Positions 17,404 to 26,433 are shown, counted from the stretch's first letter. The stretch: DNA of 64,000 nucleotides from Rhodanobacter sp. FDAARGOS 1247 (GCF_016889805.1 NZ_CP069535.1:1984001-2048000); one strand, 5' to 3'. Translations and numbers: made by a program. Notes: generated from the sequence alone by a model not told the origin.

Positions 17404-18441
17404 GTGTTGACCATCCGCAACTTACCTGTCCGATTCGCTGCCGTCGCCACGCTGGCCGTGGCCTCGACTTTCGGCGCAGCCGCCGCGCAGGCCACCGACA
17501 TCACCGGCGCCGGCTCCAGCTTCGTCTACCCGGTCATGTCCAAGTGGTCGGCCGCTTATGCCGGGAAGACCGGCAACCGCCTCAACTACCAGTCGGTGGG
17601 CTCCGGTGCCGGCATCGCGCAGATCAAGGAAGGCACCATCGACTTCGGCGCTTCCGACGCCCCGATGAAGGCGGAAGACCTGCAGAAGTACGGCCTGGGC
17701 CAGTTCCCGATCGTGGTCGGCGGCATCGTGCCGGTGGTCAACATCGCCGGCGTGCAGGCCGACCAGGTCAAGCTGGACGGCGCCACCCTGGCCGACATCT
17801 TCCTTGGCAGGATCACCCACTGGAACGATCCGAAGATCGCCGCGCTGAACGCGGGCCTGGCCCTGCCCGCCGGCAAGATCACCGTGGTGCATCGTTCGGA
17901 CGGTTCGGGCACCTCGTTCAATTTCACCAACTACCTGTCCAAGGTCAGCAATGAATGGGCGACCAAGGTGAAGTTCGGCACGGCGGTTGAATGGCCGGCC
18001 GGCGTGGGCGGCAAGGGCAATGAAGGCGTGTCGCAGTACGTGCGCCAGATCAAGGGCTCGATCGGCTACGTCGAATACGCCTACGCGGTGAAGAACAAGC
18101 TCGCCTGGGTCGACCTGCAGAATGCCAGCGGCAACTTCATGAAGCCGAGCGCCGGAGCCTTCGCTGCTGCCGCCGCCACGGCCGACTGGACCAGCGCCAA
18201 GGACTTCAACCTGATCATGACCAATGCACCGGGCGAACAGGCGTGGCCGATCACTGCCACCACCTGGATGATCATGTACAAGTCGCCGAAGAACGCCGGC
18301 AACAGCAAGGTCGCCTTCGACTTCTTCAAGTACGCCCTGGAGCATGGCCAGCCGGCAGCCAGCGAACTCGACTACGTGCCGCTGCCGACCGCGCTGGTCA
18401 GCAAGATCGAGGCGTATTGGGCTTCCGAATTCAAGCATTGA
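17404..18441 (+). CDS. pstS: Phosphate ABC transporter substrate-binding protein PstS
   Basis: PstS captures periplasmic phosphate for the PstCAB importer. The 345-residue protein starts with a GTG preceded by TAGGAG 5 bases upstream, and has a signal peptide (to about residue 30, AAAQA then TDITGAGSSFVYPVMSKW). Binding-site motifs are visible: GAGSSF, SVGSGAGI, DFGASDAP and HRSDGSGTSF, which supply the Ser, Asp, Arg and Thr contacts to phosphate. It heads pstS-pstC-pstA-pstB-phoU. A hairpin follows it before pstC, which should favour a short, abundant pstS transcript. Confidence 0.97.
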   Translation: MLTIRNLPVRFAAVATLAVASTFGAAAAQATDITGAGSSFVYPVMSKWSAAYAGKTGNRLNYQSVGSGAGIAQIKEGTIDFGASDAPMKAEDLQKYGLGQFPIVVGGIVPVVNIAGVQADQVKLDGATLADIFLGRITHWNDPKIAALNAGLALPAGKITVVHRSDGSGTSFNFTNYLSKVSNEWATKVKFGTAVEWPAGVGGKGNEGVSQYVRQIKGSIGYVEYAYAVKNKLAWVDLQNASGNFMKPSAGAFAAAAATADWTSAKDFNLIMTNAPGEQAWPITATTWMIMYKSPKNAGNSKVAFDFFKYALEHGQPAASELDYVPLPTALVSKIEAYWASEFKH

Positions 18442-18455
18442 TGGTTTGATCGAAG

Positions 18456-18490
18456 CCGTTCTCCTCCGGATCGAGTCCGGGGGAGAACGG
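18456..18490 (+). terminator. Strong stem-loop between pstS and pstC
   Basis: A 15-bp stem (18456-18470 with 18476-18490, one G-U pair) with loop TCGAG. No T run follows, so it is more likely a transcript-end stabiliser or partial attenuator than a full terminator. It lies 15 bases past the pstS stop and 38 before the pstC ATG. Confidence 0.7.
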
Positions 18491-18527
18491 TGCGGTGAGG
18501 TTCACGAGTTCATTCACAGAGTCCCGC

Positions 18528-19535
18528 ATGACCACTGCCTCCACCACCGACATCCTCGAACAGCGCAGCCGCCGCGACGCCCGTCACGAGCGGCTGTTTC
18601 GCTGGCTGCTGAAGGGCTGCGCGCTGATCGTGCTGGCGGCCCTGCTCGGCGCCGCCGGCGCCACGCTGTGGGGTGGCCGCGAGGCGTTCGCCACGTTTGG
18701 CTGGCACTTCCTGGTCAGCTCGGAATGGGACCCGGGCAACGACGTCTACGGTGCGCTGGTGCCGGTCTACGGCACCCTCGCCACCTCGTTCATCGCGTTG
18801 CTGATCGCCGTGCCGATCAGCTTCGGCATCGCCGTCTATCTGTCCGAAGTCGCGCCGACCTGGCTGCGTACGCCGATCGCCTCGGCGATCGAACTTCTGG
18901 CCGGCATCCCCTCGATCATCTACGGCATGTGGGGGCTTTTCATCTTCGCCCCGTTCTTCGCCGAACACATCAAGCCGTGGCTGACCAACAACCTCGGCAA
19001 CAAGCCCGAAGACGGCCAGCTGTCGTGGGTGGCCGAACACGTACCCTTCGTGGGCAAGCTGTTCGGCAGCGACTATCCGTTCGGCGCCAGCATCCTGGTG
19101 GCCGGCATCGTGCTGGCGATCATGATCATCCCGTTCATCTCCTCGGTGATGCGCGAGGTGTTCCAGACCGTGCCGACCCGGCTGAAGGAGTCGGCCTATG
19201 CGCTGGGCTCCAGCACCTGGGAGGTGTCGTGGGACATCGTGCTGCCATACACCCGCTCGGCGGTGATCGGCGGCATCTTCCTCGGCCTCGGCCGCGCGCT
19301 GGGCGAAACCATGGCGGTGACCTTCGTGCTCGGCAACGCGGTGCACCTGTCGGCGTCGCTGCTCGATCCGGGTACCTCGATCGCCTCGACCATCGCCAAC
19401 CAGTTCAGTGAAGCGGCGGGCCTGCAGAAGTCTTCGCTGATGGCGCTGGCCTTCCTGCTGTTCGTGGTCACCTTCATCGTGCTGCTGATCGCGCGGCTGA
19501 TGTTGCGACGGCTGGCCAGCAAGGAGGGGCGCTGA
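18528..19535 (+). CDS. pstC: Phosphate ABC transporter permease PstC
   Basis: PstC is one of two permeases of the Pst importer. The 335-residue protein (ATG at 18528; an upstream in-frame ATG at 18495 would add 11 residues) has about six membrane helices and the ABC permease EAA loop around ESAYALGSSTWEVSWDIVLP. A 45-residue periplasmic loop, FAPFFAEHIKP to YPFGAS, is family-typical. It overlaps pstA by one base (TGATG). Confidence 0.96.
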   Translation: MTTASTTDILEQRSRRDARHERLFRWLLKGCALIVLAALLGAAGATLWGGREAFATFGWHFLVSSEWDPGNDVYGALVPVYGTLATSFIALLIAVPISFGIAVYLSEVAPTWLRTPIASAIELLAGIPSIIYGMWGLFIFAPFFAEHIKPWLTNNLGNKPEDGQLSWVAEHVPFVGKLFGSDYPFGASILVAGIVLAIMIIPFISSVMREVFQTVPTRLKESAYALGSSTWEVSWDIVLPYTRSAVIGGIFLGLGRALGETMAVTFVLGNAVHLSASLLDPGTSIASTIANQFSEAAGLQKSSLMALAFLLFVVTFIVLLIARLMLRRLASKEGR

Positions 19536-20401
19536 TGAACACCTTGTACCTGCGCCGCCGCATCGCCAACGCGCTGGCGATGGTGCTGAGCCTGCTGGCC
19601 ACCCTGGTCGGCCTGGCCTTCCTGGCATGGATCCTGTGGGAAACCCTGCGCCAGGGCATCAGCGCGCTGGATCTGAAACTGTTCACGAAGATCACCGCCT
19701 ATGGCGAGGACGGCGGCTTGGCCAACGCGATGGTCGGCAGCCTGGTGATCAATTTCATCGGCATCGCGATCGCCACCCCGATCGGCGTGCTGGCCGGCAC
19801 CTGGCTGGCCGAGTACGCGAACCGCACCAAGCTGGGCGAGTCGATCCGATTCCTCAACGACATCCTGCTGTCCGCGCCGTCGATCGTGATGGGCCTGTTC
19901 GTCTACACCATCATCGTGCTGCCCAGCACCGCCCTCACCCACGGTTCGACCACGTTCTCCGGTTTCGCCGGCGGCGTGGCGCTGGCGCTGATCGCGCTCC
20001 CGGTCATCGTGCGCACCACCGACGAGATGCTGCGGCTGGTGCCCTCCACCCTGCGCGAGGCAGCGCTGTCGCTGGGCGTGCCGCAGTGGAAGCTGACCCT
20101 GCAGATCCTGATCCGCGCCGCCCGTTCGGGCATCATCACCGGCGTGCTGCTGGCGCTGGCACGGATCAGCGGCGAGACTGCGCCGCTGCTGTTCACCGCG
20201 TTCGGCAACAACTACATGGCCGTCAATCCGCTGGAGAAGATGTCCAGCCTGCCGCAGATCATCTACCAGTACGCCAACGACCCGGGCGACGCGATGCATG
20301 CCCTGGCCTGGGCCGGCGCGTTCGTGATCACCATGTTCGTGCTGCTGCTGAGCCTGGCCTCGCGCCTGATCCTTTCCCGCACCAAGGTGTCCCATGACTG
20401 A
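19535..20401 (+). CDS. pstA: Phosphate ABC transporter permease PstA
   Basis: PstA is the partner permease of PstC. The 288-residue protein has six predicted membrane helices and an EAA motif ([20 protein letters not shown] near 180). It begins in the pstC stop (TGATG) and its last 8 bases overlap the pstB start, so the three genes are translationally coupled. Confidence 0.97.
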   Translation: MNTLYLRRRIANALAMVLSLLATLVGLAFLAWILWETLRQGISALDLKLFTKITAYGEDGGLANAMVGSLVINFIGIAIATPIGVLAGTWLAEYANRTKLGESIRFLNDILLSAPSIVMGLFVYTIIVLPSTALTHGSTTFSGFAGGVALALIALPVIVRTTDEMLRLVPSTLREAALSLGVPQWKLTLQILIRAARSGIITGVLLALARISGETAPLLFTAFGNNYMAVNPLEKMSSLPQIIYQYANDPGDAMHALAWAGAFVITMFVLLLSLASRLILSRTKVSHD

Positions 20402-21203
20402 TTCCGCCCTCGCCACGAACCCGGCGCCGGTGGCGCCCGCAGCGGCGGCGGCGCCCAAGATCACCGTGCGCGACCTGCACTTTTACTACAACGGCTTCCA
20501 TGCGCTGAAAGGCATCAACATGGATATCCCGGAAAAGCAGGTCACCGCGATCATCGGCCCGTCCGGCTGTGGCAAGTCCACCCTGCTGCGCATCTTCAAC
20601 CGCATCTACGCGATCTATCCGAAGCTGGAGGCCAAGGGCGAGATCCTGCTGGACGGCGACAACATCCTCGACCCGCGCTATTCGATGAACCGCCTGCGCA
20701 GCAAGGTCGGCATGGTGTTCCAGAAGCCGGTGCCGTTCCCGATGACGATCTTCGAGAACGTGGCCTACGGCATCCGCCACCACGAGAAACTGTCGCGCAA
20801 GGACATGGAAGGCCGGGTCGAACAGGCCCTGCGCAACGCGGCACTGTGGGACGAGGTGAAGGACAAGCTCAAGCAGAACGCGCTCGGCCTCTCCGGCGGC
20901 CAGCAGCAGCGCCTGTGCATCGCCCGCGCGATCGCGCTGAAGCCCGAGGTGCTGTTGCTGGACGAACCCACCTCGGCGCTGGACCCGATCGCCACCGGCC
21001 GTATCGAACAACTGGTGGAAGAACTGAAAAGCCAGTTCACCATCGTCATCGTCACCCACAACATGCAGCAGGCCGCGCGCGTTTCCGACCAGACCGCCTT
21101 CATGTACCTGGGCGAGCTGATCGAGTTCGACCGCACCGAGAAGATCTTCACCAAGCCGGGCAAGAAGCAGACCGAGGATTACATCACCGGGCGGTTTGGC
21201 TGA
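20394..21203 (+). CDS. pstB: Phosphate import ATP-binding protein PstB
   Basis: PstB is the ATPase of the Pst importer. The 269-residue protein has Walker A GPSGCGKS at residues 55-62, the ABC signature LSGGQQQRL, Walker B VLLLDEP and the H-loop VTHNMQQA. An Ala/Pro-rich 20-residue N-terminal extension precedes the core. After it comes a dRS3-like inverted repeat and then phoU. Confidence 0.98.
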   Translation: MTDSALATNPAPVAPAAAAAPKITVRDLHFYYNGFHALKGINMDIPEKQVTAIIGPSGCGKSTLLRIFNRIYAIYPKLEAKGEILLDGDNILDPRYSMNRLRSKVGMVFQKPVPFPMTIFENVAYGIRHHEKLSRKDMEGRVEQALRNAALWDEVKDKLKQNALGLSGGQQQRLCIARAIALKPEVLLLDEPTSALDPIATGRIEQLVEELKSQFTIVIVTHNMQQAARVSDQTAFMYLGELIEFDRTEKIFTKPGKKQTEDYITGRFG

Positions 21204-21223
21204 GAGCCCGGGACCCTTTGCGG

Positions 21224-21310
21224 CGTCATTCCCGCGAAAGCGGGAATCCACCTTGACCCGACTCTTTCGCACGAAAGCAAAATGGATTTCCCACTTTCGC
21301 GGGAATGACG
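21224..21310. repeat. dRS3-like inverted repeat between pstB and phoU
   Basis: The unit GTCATTCCCGCGAAAGCGGG plus AATCCA (21225-21250) is repeated in inverse form at 21283-21310 with small changes. Each unit is itself a hairpin with the ATTCCC...GGGAAT frame of the dRS3 repeats of Neisseria and similar dispersed repeats in other proteobacteria. Between them is a second small CTTTCG/CGAAAG stem. The whole 87-bp block splits the otherwise continuous pst-phoU operon. Confidence 0.7.
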
Positions 21311-21344
21311 GCTCAGAAAGCTGATTGAACACTTCGAGGCAACC

Positions 21345-22067
21345 ATGAACACCGGCACCGACCACATCATCAAGAGTTACGACAGCGAGCTGACCCGGCT
21401 CACCGGCGAGATCGTGCGCATGGGCGAGCTGTCGGTGAGCCAGCTGGAAGCAGCCATCGACGTGCTGGAACGCCGCGACGAGCGCGCCGCCCAGCGGGTG
21501 GTCGGCAACGACGAGGCGATCGACCAGCTGGAGCACGAGATCGGTCACGACGTGGTGCGCCTGCTGGCGCTGCGGGCACCGATGGCCGGCGACCTGCGCA
21601 ACGTGTATGCCGCGCTGCGGATTGCGTCGGACATCGAGCGCATCGGCGATTACGCGGCCAACGTGGCGAAGCGCTCGATTCCGCTGTCGATGGTGGCGCC
21701 GGTCGCCCCGGTCCACGGCCTGAACCACCTGGCCAGGCTGGCCGCCGAGGAAGTACGCGAGGTGCTGGCCGCCTACCGCGACCGCGACGTCGAACGCGCC
21801 TACCAGGTGTGGAAGAACGACGTGGTGCTGGACGAGGCCTATACCGGCTACTTCCGCCAGTTGCTAACCTACATGATGGAAGACCCGCGCAACATCACGC
21901 CGTGCACCCATCTGCTGTTCATGGCCAAGAACATCGAGCGCATCGGCGACCACGCCACCAACATCGCCGAGAACATCTGGTTCCAGGTCACCGGCGAACC
22001 GCTGGACAAGCAGCGCAGCAAGCGCGATCTCACCTCGAGCCCGGAGATCACCAAGCTCGGCGAGTAG
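21345..22067 (+). CDS. phoU: Phosphate signalling complex protein PhoU
   Basis: PhoU links the Pst transporter to PhoR and keeps the Pho regulon off when phosphate is sufficient. The 240-residue protein is two three-helix PhoU repeats, each with the metal-binding E/DXXXD-type motif (YAALRIASDIERIGDYAANVA near 90; LLFMAKNIERIGDHATNIAEN near 195). The length is standard. It closes the pst operon; the PhoB/PhoR pair is not in the window. Confidence 0.97.
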   Translation: MNTGTDHIIKSYDSELTRLTGEIVRMGELSVSQLEAAIDVLERRDERAAQRVVGNDEAIDQLEHEIGHDVVRLLALRAPMAGDLRNVYAALRIASDIERIGDYAANVAKRSIPLSMVAPVAPVHGLNHLARLAAEEVREVLAAYRDRDVERAYQVWKNDVVLDEAYTGYFRQLLTYMMEDPRNITPCTHLLFMAKNIERIGDHATNIAENIWFQVTGEPLDKQRSKRDLTSSPEITKLGE

Positions 22068-22084
22068 GCGTTTGCCTGCTCCTG

Positions 22085-22402
22085 CTAGCTCGCGGTGAGC
22101 TTGAGGCCGACGATGCCGACCAGGATCAGCGCGACGCACAGCAGCCGCGGCAGCGTGGCCGGATCGCCGAACAGCACGATGCCCAGCGCCACCGCGCCGA
22201 CCGCGCCGATGCCGGTCCAGATCGCATACGCCGTGCCGATCGGCAGCATTTTCACCGCCATCGCCAGCAACATGATGCTGACCGCCATGGCCGCCAGCGT
22301 GCCGATCGTGGGCCACAGCCGGGTAAAACCTTCGGTGTACTTGAGGCCGATGGCCCAGACCACTTCGAACAGGCCGGCCAGCAGCAGATAGATCCACGCC
22401 AT
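22085..22402 (-). CDS. sugE: Small multidrug resistance family guanidinium exporter (Gdx/SugE)
   Basis: A 105-residue four-helix SMR transporter of the SugE/Gdx branch, which exports guanidinium as a dimer in exchange for protons. The essential Glu13 lies in [19 protein letters not shown], and the Gdx-type [19 protein letters not shown] helix is present; EmrE-type residues are not. The start is the ATG at 22402. A guanidine-II riboswitch directly upstream supports this assignment over a drug pump. It is convergent with phoU. Confidence 0.93.
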   Translation of the reverse strand: MAWIYLLLAGLFEVVWAIGLKYTEGFTRLWPTIGTLAAMAVSIMLLAMAVKMLPIGTAYAIWTGIGAVGAVALGIVLFGDPATLPRLLCVALILVGIVGLKLTAS

Positions 22403-22422
22403 GTGGTGTTCCTCTGTGTGTG

Positions 22423-22467
22423 GCAGGGCCGTCCCCGCGATGGAAAAGTGCACAGGGTCGTCCCTGC
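22423..22467 (-). ncRNA. Guanidine-II riboswitch (mini-ykkC)
   Basis: On the minus strand two hairpins have ACGR tetraloops: CAGGG-ACGA-CCCTG (22466-22453) and GCGGGG-ACGG-CCCTGC (22438-22423), joined by 14 bases. This is the mini-ykkC layout, in which each loop binds one guanidinium and the loops kiss. The AGAGGA Shine-Dalgarno lies 10 bases past the second hairpin, 6 before the sugE ATG, so control of translation is likely. Confidence 0.88.
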
Positions 22468-22478
22468 TCACGCTACCG

Positions 22479-22748
22479 CTACGGCAGCCCGCGCGTCTCG
22501 CGTCGACGCTTGATGCCGCGCACGATGCCGTAGCTGCCGATCAGCAACCAGGCCACCTGCATGATGAACGCCGACAGGTTGAAGCTACCGAAGCCCAACG
22601 ACAGCATCACGCCGATCGCACCCAGCACATTCATCAGCTGGTAGACCAGTCCGCTGCCCTGCAGCTTGCGCTCCTGCAGCAGGAAAAACGCCAGCAGCAC
22701 CAGCGCCACGCCGAGGTAACCGGCCCAGTCGTACCAGAAGAAACTCAT
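22479..22748 (-). CDS. CBU_0592-like small membrane protein
   Basis: An 89-residue protein with three hydrophobic helices: [39 protein letters not shown] and [17 protein letters not shown], then a basic tail. It resembles the CBU_0592 family of uncharacterised membrane proteins (transporter-like fold); no function is known. Its ATG overlaps the rlmB stop (ATGA), so it is the last gene of rnr-rlmB-this unit. The guanidine-II element begins 12 bases beyond its stop. Confidence 0.8.
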   Translation of the reverse strand: MSFFWYDWAGYLGVALVLLAFFLLQERKLQGSGLVYQLMNVLGAIGVMLSLGFGSFNLSAFIMQVAWLLIGSYGIVRGIKRRRETRGLP

Positions 22749-23491
22749 CGCTTCGCGCTCCGCTGACGCAACGCCTCGAACAGCACCACGCCGGTGGCGA
22801 CGGAGACGTTGAGGCTTTCCATCGTGCCCGGCATCGGGATCTTCGCCACGAAATCGCACAACTCGCGGGTCAGCCGGCGGATGCCCTCGCCTTCGCTGCC
22901 CAGCACCAGCGCCACCGGCCCCTTGAAGTCGACGCCGTAGATGGTGGTGTCGGTATCGCCGGCCAGGCCGGTGATCCACACGCCCGCGTCCTTCAGTTCA
23001 CGCAGCGTGCGCGCCAGGTTGGTCACCGCGATCAGCGGCACCCGGTCGGCACCGCCGGCCGAAGCGCGGCGCACCACCGGTGTCAGCCCGACCGCGCGAT
23101 CCTTCGGCACGATCACCGCGGTGACCTTGGCGGCCGCCGCACTGCGCAGGCAGGCACCGAGGTTGTGCGGATCGGTGACGCCGTCCAGCACCAGCACCAG
23201 GGCATCGCTGCCGTCGCGTTCCAGCAGGCCGGCCAGGTCGTTCTCGTGCGCCGCGGGCGCGGCTTCATAACGTGCCGCCACGCCCTGGTGGCGCGCTTCG
23301 CCGGCATGCTTGTCCAGCTCGTCGCGCGGCCGGTGCAGCACCGGGATGTTCAACTTCTTCGCGCGTTCGGCCAGCTCCAGCACGCGGGCGTTGCGCTGGC
23401 CATTCTCGACCAGCACTTCGCGCACCCGCTCGGCATCGTTGCTCAGCGCACCTTCGACCGGGTTGATCCCGACGATCCAGCTCTCACTCAT
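22745..23491 (-). CDS. rlmB: 23S rRNA (guanosine-2'-O-)-methyltransferase RlmB
   Basis: RlmB methylates the ribose of G2251 in 23S rRNA. The 248-residue protein has an N-terminal SpoU substrate-binding domain (GINPVEGAL, residues 8-16) and a SPOUT knot with the three motifs LDGVTDPHNLGACLRSA, LVLGSEGEGI and IPMPGTMESLNVSVATGV. It overlaps both neighbours by 4 bases. The rnr-rlmB pairing is the same as in E. coli. Confidence 0.97.
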   Translation of the reverse strand: MSESWIVGINPVEGALSNDAERVREVLVENGQRNARVLELAERAKKLNIPVLHRPRDELDKHAGEARHQGVAARYEAAPAAHENDLAGLLERDGSDALVLVLDGVTDPHNLGACLRSAAAAKVTAVIVPKDRAVGLTPVVRRASAGGADRVPLIAVTNLARTLRELKDAGVWITGLAGDTDTTIYGVDFKGPVALVLGSEGEGIRRLTRELCDFVAKIPMPGTMESLNVSVATGVVLFEALRQRSAKR

Positions 23492-26172
23492 GACTTGCCT
23501 TTCGGTTTGGGACGACGCCGCGAAGCCTTCTTCGCGGTGGGCGCGGCGGCCGGAGCGTGGCCACGCTTGGGCGAAGCCTCCTTGCGCGGACCACGGGAGG
23601 AGGACGCATCAGCCTTGCGGGCCGGACGCTGCGCGCCGCGTGCCGTTGACGACGAACGCGGCGGCGGATTATCGCTCACCGCCGCCTTGCGCGGAGCCGG
23701 TGTTGGCGCAGGCGCGGCAACTTCAACTTCCTTGCGCCCGAACGCGCGGCCGATCGCCTTGGCCGCGCGGCCGAACACGCCTGGTGCCTTGGCGGTTGCC
23801 GCGGCTTTCTTCGGCAGCGAATAGCGCTCGCCGCTGGCCGCATAGTCGTACGCCTTGCCACTGCCGGTCGGCGGCGTCGCCGGGGTACGCGGTGAGACCA
23901 GCCGGAAGTCGATCTTGCGGTCCTCCAGGCTGGCGCGCAGCACCTGGATGCGCACGTGGTCGCCCAGGCGGAACTGTGCGCCGGTGCGCTCGCCCTTGAG
24001 CAATTTGCGGGTGGCGTCGAAGTGGTAGTAGTCGTTGGCGAGCTGGCTGATGTGGACCAGGCCGGACACCTTCGACTCGTCCAGTTCCACGAACAGGCCG
24101 AACGAGGTGACGCCGGTGACCACGCCGTCGAACTCGCTGCCGATGTGCTTTTCCATCCACGCGCATTTGAAGCGCTCGTCGACGTCGCGCTCGGCTTCCT
24201 CGGCGCGGCGTTCGCGCTGCGAGCAGTGGATCGCCATCGCCGCCATGTCGCTGGGGCTGTAGGTGTAGTCGGCCGGCTTGCGACCGGTCAGCGCATAGCG
24301 GATCGCCCGATGCACCAGCAAGTCCGGATAGCGGCGGATCGGCGAGGTGAAGTGCGCGTAGGCGGTGAGCGCCAGGCCGAAGTGGCCGCGGTTGTCGGGC
24401 TGGTACGCGGCCATGCTCTGCGAGCGCAGCAGCACGTTCTGGATCAGTTCGCGCTCGGGGCGGTCGTGCACCATGCGCAGGATCTCGGCGAAGTCCGCCG
24501 GGGTCACCTCGTCGACCGGCGGCATGCGCAGCTTGAACTCGCGCAGGAACTGCTGCAGGTCTTCGTACTTCTCGGCCGGCGGCGGCTCGTGGGCGCGGAA
24601 CAGCGCGGGGACTTTCTTCTTCTCGAGGAACAGCGCCGCCTGCACGTTGGCGGCGATCATGCATTCCTCGATCAGCTTGTGCGCGTCGTTGCGCTCGGTG
24701 GCGCCCATCGACTCGACGCTGCCGCTCTGGTCGAGGCGGAACTTCACTTCCGGCGTCTCGAAGTCGATCGCGCCGCGCCGCTTGCGCTGGCCGGCCATCG
24801 CCTTGTACAGCGCGTGCAGGTTTTCCAGCTGCGGCAGCACGTCGGCCACTTCGTAGCGGGCGTCCTTGTCGCGCAGGCCGACCGCCTGCCACACCTTGTC
24901 GTAGGTGAGCCGGGCGTGCGACAGCATCACCGCGTCGTAGAACTTCGACTTGGTGACATTGCCCTCTGCATCGACCAGCATGTCGCAGACCATGCACAGC
25001 CGTTCGACGTTCGGGTTCAGCGAGCAGATGCCGTTGGACAGCGTCTCCGGCAGCATCGGCACCACGAAGCCCGGGAAGTAGGTCGAGGTGCTGCGTTCGT
25101 AGGCCTCGCGATCCAGCGCGTTGCCGACCTGCACGTAGTGCGACACGTCGGCGATCGCCACGATCAGCCGCCAGCCACCGCCACGCTTCGGCTCGGCATA
25201 CACGGCGTCGTCGAAGTCGCGTGCGTCGGCGCCGTCGATGGTCACCAGCGGCAGCTTGCGGATGTCGGTGCGGCCTTCGCGCTCGGCGGCGGTCACCACC
25301 GCTTCCACCTGGGCCGCGTCGCGCAGCACTTCGGCCGGCCATTCGTGCGGCAGGTCGTGGCTGGCGATTGCCATCTCCACCACCAGCGATGGCTGCAGGC
25401 GTTCGCCCAGCACGGCGCGGATTTCGCCCACCGGACCACGCTGGGCGGTGGGCGGCGCGGTGATCTCGACCACCACGATCTGGCCCGACTTCGCGCCCTG
25501 CTCCGTGCCTGGCTTGATCATCACGTCATGATTGAGGCGGCGGTCGTCGGGCGTCACCAGGGTCACGCCGTCATCGATCACCACCCGGCCGACCAGTCGC
25601 GGCGAACGCCGCTCCAGCACTTCGGCGATCGCGCCCTGCTTGCGGCCGCGGCGGTCGATGCCGACCACGCTGGCCAGCACGCGGTCGCCATGCATCACCG
25701 CGCGCATCTGCTGCGGCGACAGGTACAGGTCTTCGCCGCCCTCGTCCGGGCGCAGGAAGCCATAGCCTTCGGCATTGGCCAGCACGCGGCCGGCGATCAG
25801 GTCCAGCTTCTGGGTCGGCGCGTAGCCGCCACGGCGGCCAAGCAGCATCTGGCCATCGCGCACCATCGCGCCGAGGCGCTTGCGCAGGGCTTCGAGATCG
25901 GTTTCTTCGTGGATGCCGAGCGCTTCGGCAATGCGCGCTTCGGTCAACAGCTCGCCGCGCTCTTCAAGCAGGGCGAGGATCGCCTCGCGGCTGGGGATCG
26001 GGCGCGCATAACGCTGCGCCTCGCGATCGGCATGGGGATCACGCACGGCGCCTGCGGCGGCCCGGGTGCGCTTGTCCGGCGTGGCTGCAGCGCGCGGTGT
26101 CCGCTTGGCGGATTTCTTCGCGGGATGCGAGTCCTGGGGATGGCCGGACTTGGGGGGAGTTTTTCTGGTCAC
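23488..26172 (-). CDS. rnr: Ribonuclease R
   Basis: RNase R is a processive 3'-5' exoribonuclease that degrades structured RNA and helps in rRNA quality control. The 894-residue protein has a basic N-terminal tail (1-55), a winged-helix domain (about 60-120), two cold-shock domains (about 125-260), the RNB domain with DGADARDFDDAV at 313-324 (metal-binding Asp residues), an S1 domain (about 670-755), and a Lys/Arg/Ala/Pro-rich tail of about 140 residues. The tail is long for the family, and probably disordered and RNA-binding. It leads the rnr-rlmB-membrane protein unit. Confidence 0.96.
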   Translation of the reverse strand: MTRKTPPKSGHPQDSHPAKKSAKRTPRAAATPDKRTRAAAGAVRDPHADREAQRYARPIPSREAILALLEERGELLTEARIAEALGIHEETDLEALRKRLGAMVRDGQMLLGRRGGYAPTQKLDLIAGRVLANAEGYGFLRPDEGGEDLYLSPQQMRAVMHGDRVLASVVGIDRRGRKQGAIAEVLERRSPRLVGRVVIDDGVTLVTPDDRRLNHDVMIKPGTEQGAKSGQIVVVEITAPPTAQRGPVGEIRAVLGERLQPSLVVEMAIASHDLPHEWPAEVLRDAAQVEAVVTAAEREGRTDIRKLPLVTIDGADARDFDDAVYAEPKRGGGWRLIVAIADVSHYVQVGNALDREAYERSTSTYFPGFVVPMLPETLSNGICSLNPNVERLCMVCDMLVDAEGNVTKSKFYDAVMLSHARLTYDKVWQAVGLRDKDARYEVADVLPQLENLHALYKAMAGQRKRRGAIDFETPEVKFRLDQSGSVESMGATERNDAHKLIEECMIAANVQAALFLEKKKVPALFRAHEPPPAEKYEDLQQFLREFKLRMPPVDEVTPADFAEILRMVHDRPERELIQNVLLRSQSMAAYQPDNRGHFGLALTAYAHFTSPIRRYPDLLVHRAIRYALTGRKPADYTYSPSDMAAMAIHCSQRERRAEEAERDVDERFKCAWMEKHIGSEFDGVVTGVTSFGLFVELDESKVSGLVHISQLANDYYHFDATRKLLKGERTGAQFRLGDHVRIQVLRASLEDRKIDFRLVSPRTPATPPTGSGKAYDYAASGERYSLPKKAAATAKAPGVFGRAAKAIGRAFGRKEVEVAAPAPTPAPRKAAVSDNPPPRSSSTARGAQRPARKADASSSRGPRKEASPKRGHAPAAAPTAKKASRRRPKPKGKS

Positions 26173-26238
26173 TCAGTATCCTTGTGATGTTTGCGCCGCG
26201 GAGAATGCCACGTCGCGAGAGATGGTTGTGAAAAAGTG

Positions 26239-26267
26239 TTGACAAGCCGTCGGCAGATGCCTAAATT
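26239..26267 (+). promoter_or_regulatory. Sigma70 promoter for tRNA-Leu
   Basis: A perfect -35 TTGACA (26239-26244) is followed after 17 bp by TAAATT (26262-26267). The tRNA-Leu 5' end is 38 bases further on, which leaves a leader of about 30 bases. Confidence 0.85.
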
Positions 26268-26304
26268 ACGCGGCTCACGCAGCTCGCTGAGCAACGTGAC
26301 ACCT

Positions 26305-26391
26305 GCCCAGGTGGCGGAATTGGTAGACGCACTAGCTTCAGGTGCTAGCGGGGGCAACTCCGTGGAGGTTCGAGTCCTCTCCTGGGCACCA
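26305..26391 (+). tRNA. tRNA-Leu (CAG)
   Basis: An 87-base class II tRNA: acceptor GCCCAGG/CCTGGGC, D-arm GGCGGAATTGGTAGACGC, anticodon stem CTAGC/GCTAG around loop TTCAGGT (anticodon CAG), a long variable arm GGGGGCAACTCC, T-arm GGTTCGAGTCC, and encoded CCA (389-391 of the 26 kb block). It decodes CUG, the dominant leucine codon in this GC-rich genome, and has a strong promoter and terminator of its own. Confidence 0.97.
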
Positions 26392-26400
26392 ATTGTAAAC

Positions 26401-26433
26401 GAAGGCCGCCTAACAAGGCGGCCTTCGTCTTTT
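26401..26433 (+). terminator. Terminator after tRNA-Leu
   Basis: A 10-bp stem (26401-26410 with 26417-26426), 6-base loop, then GTCTTTT. It starts 10 bases past the tRNA and also lies at the end of the convergent VOC gene. Confidence 0.85.
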
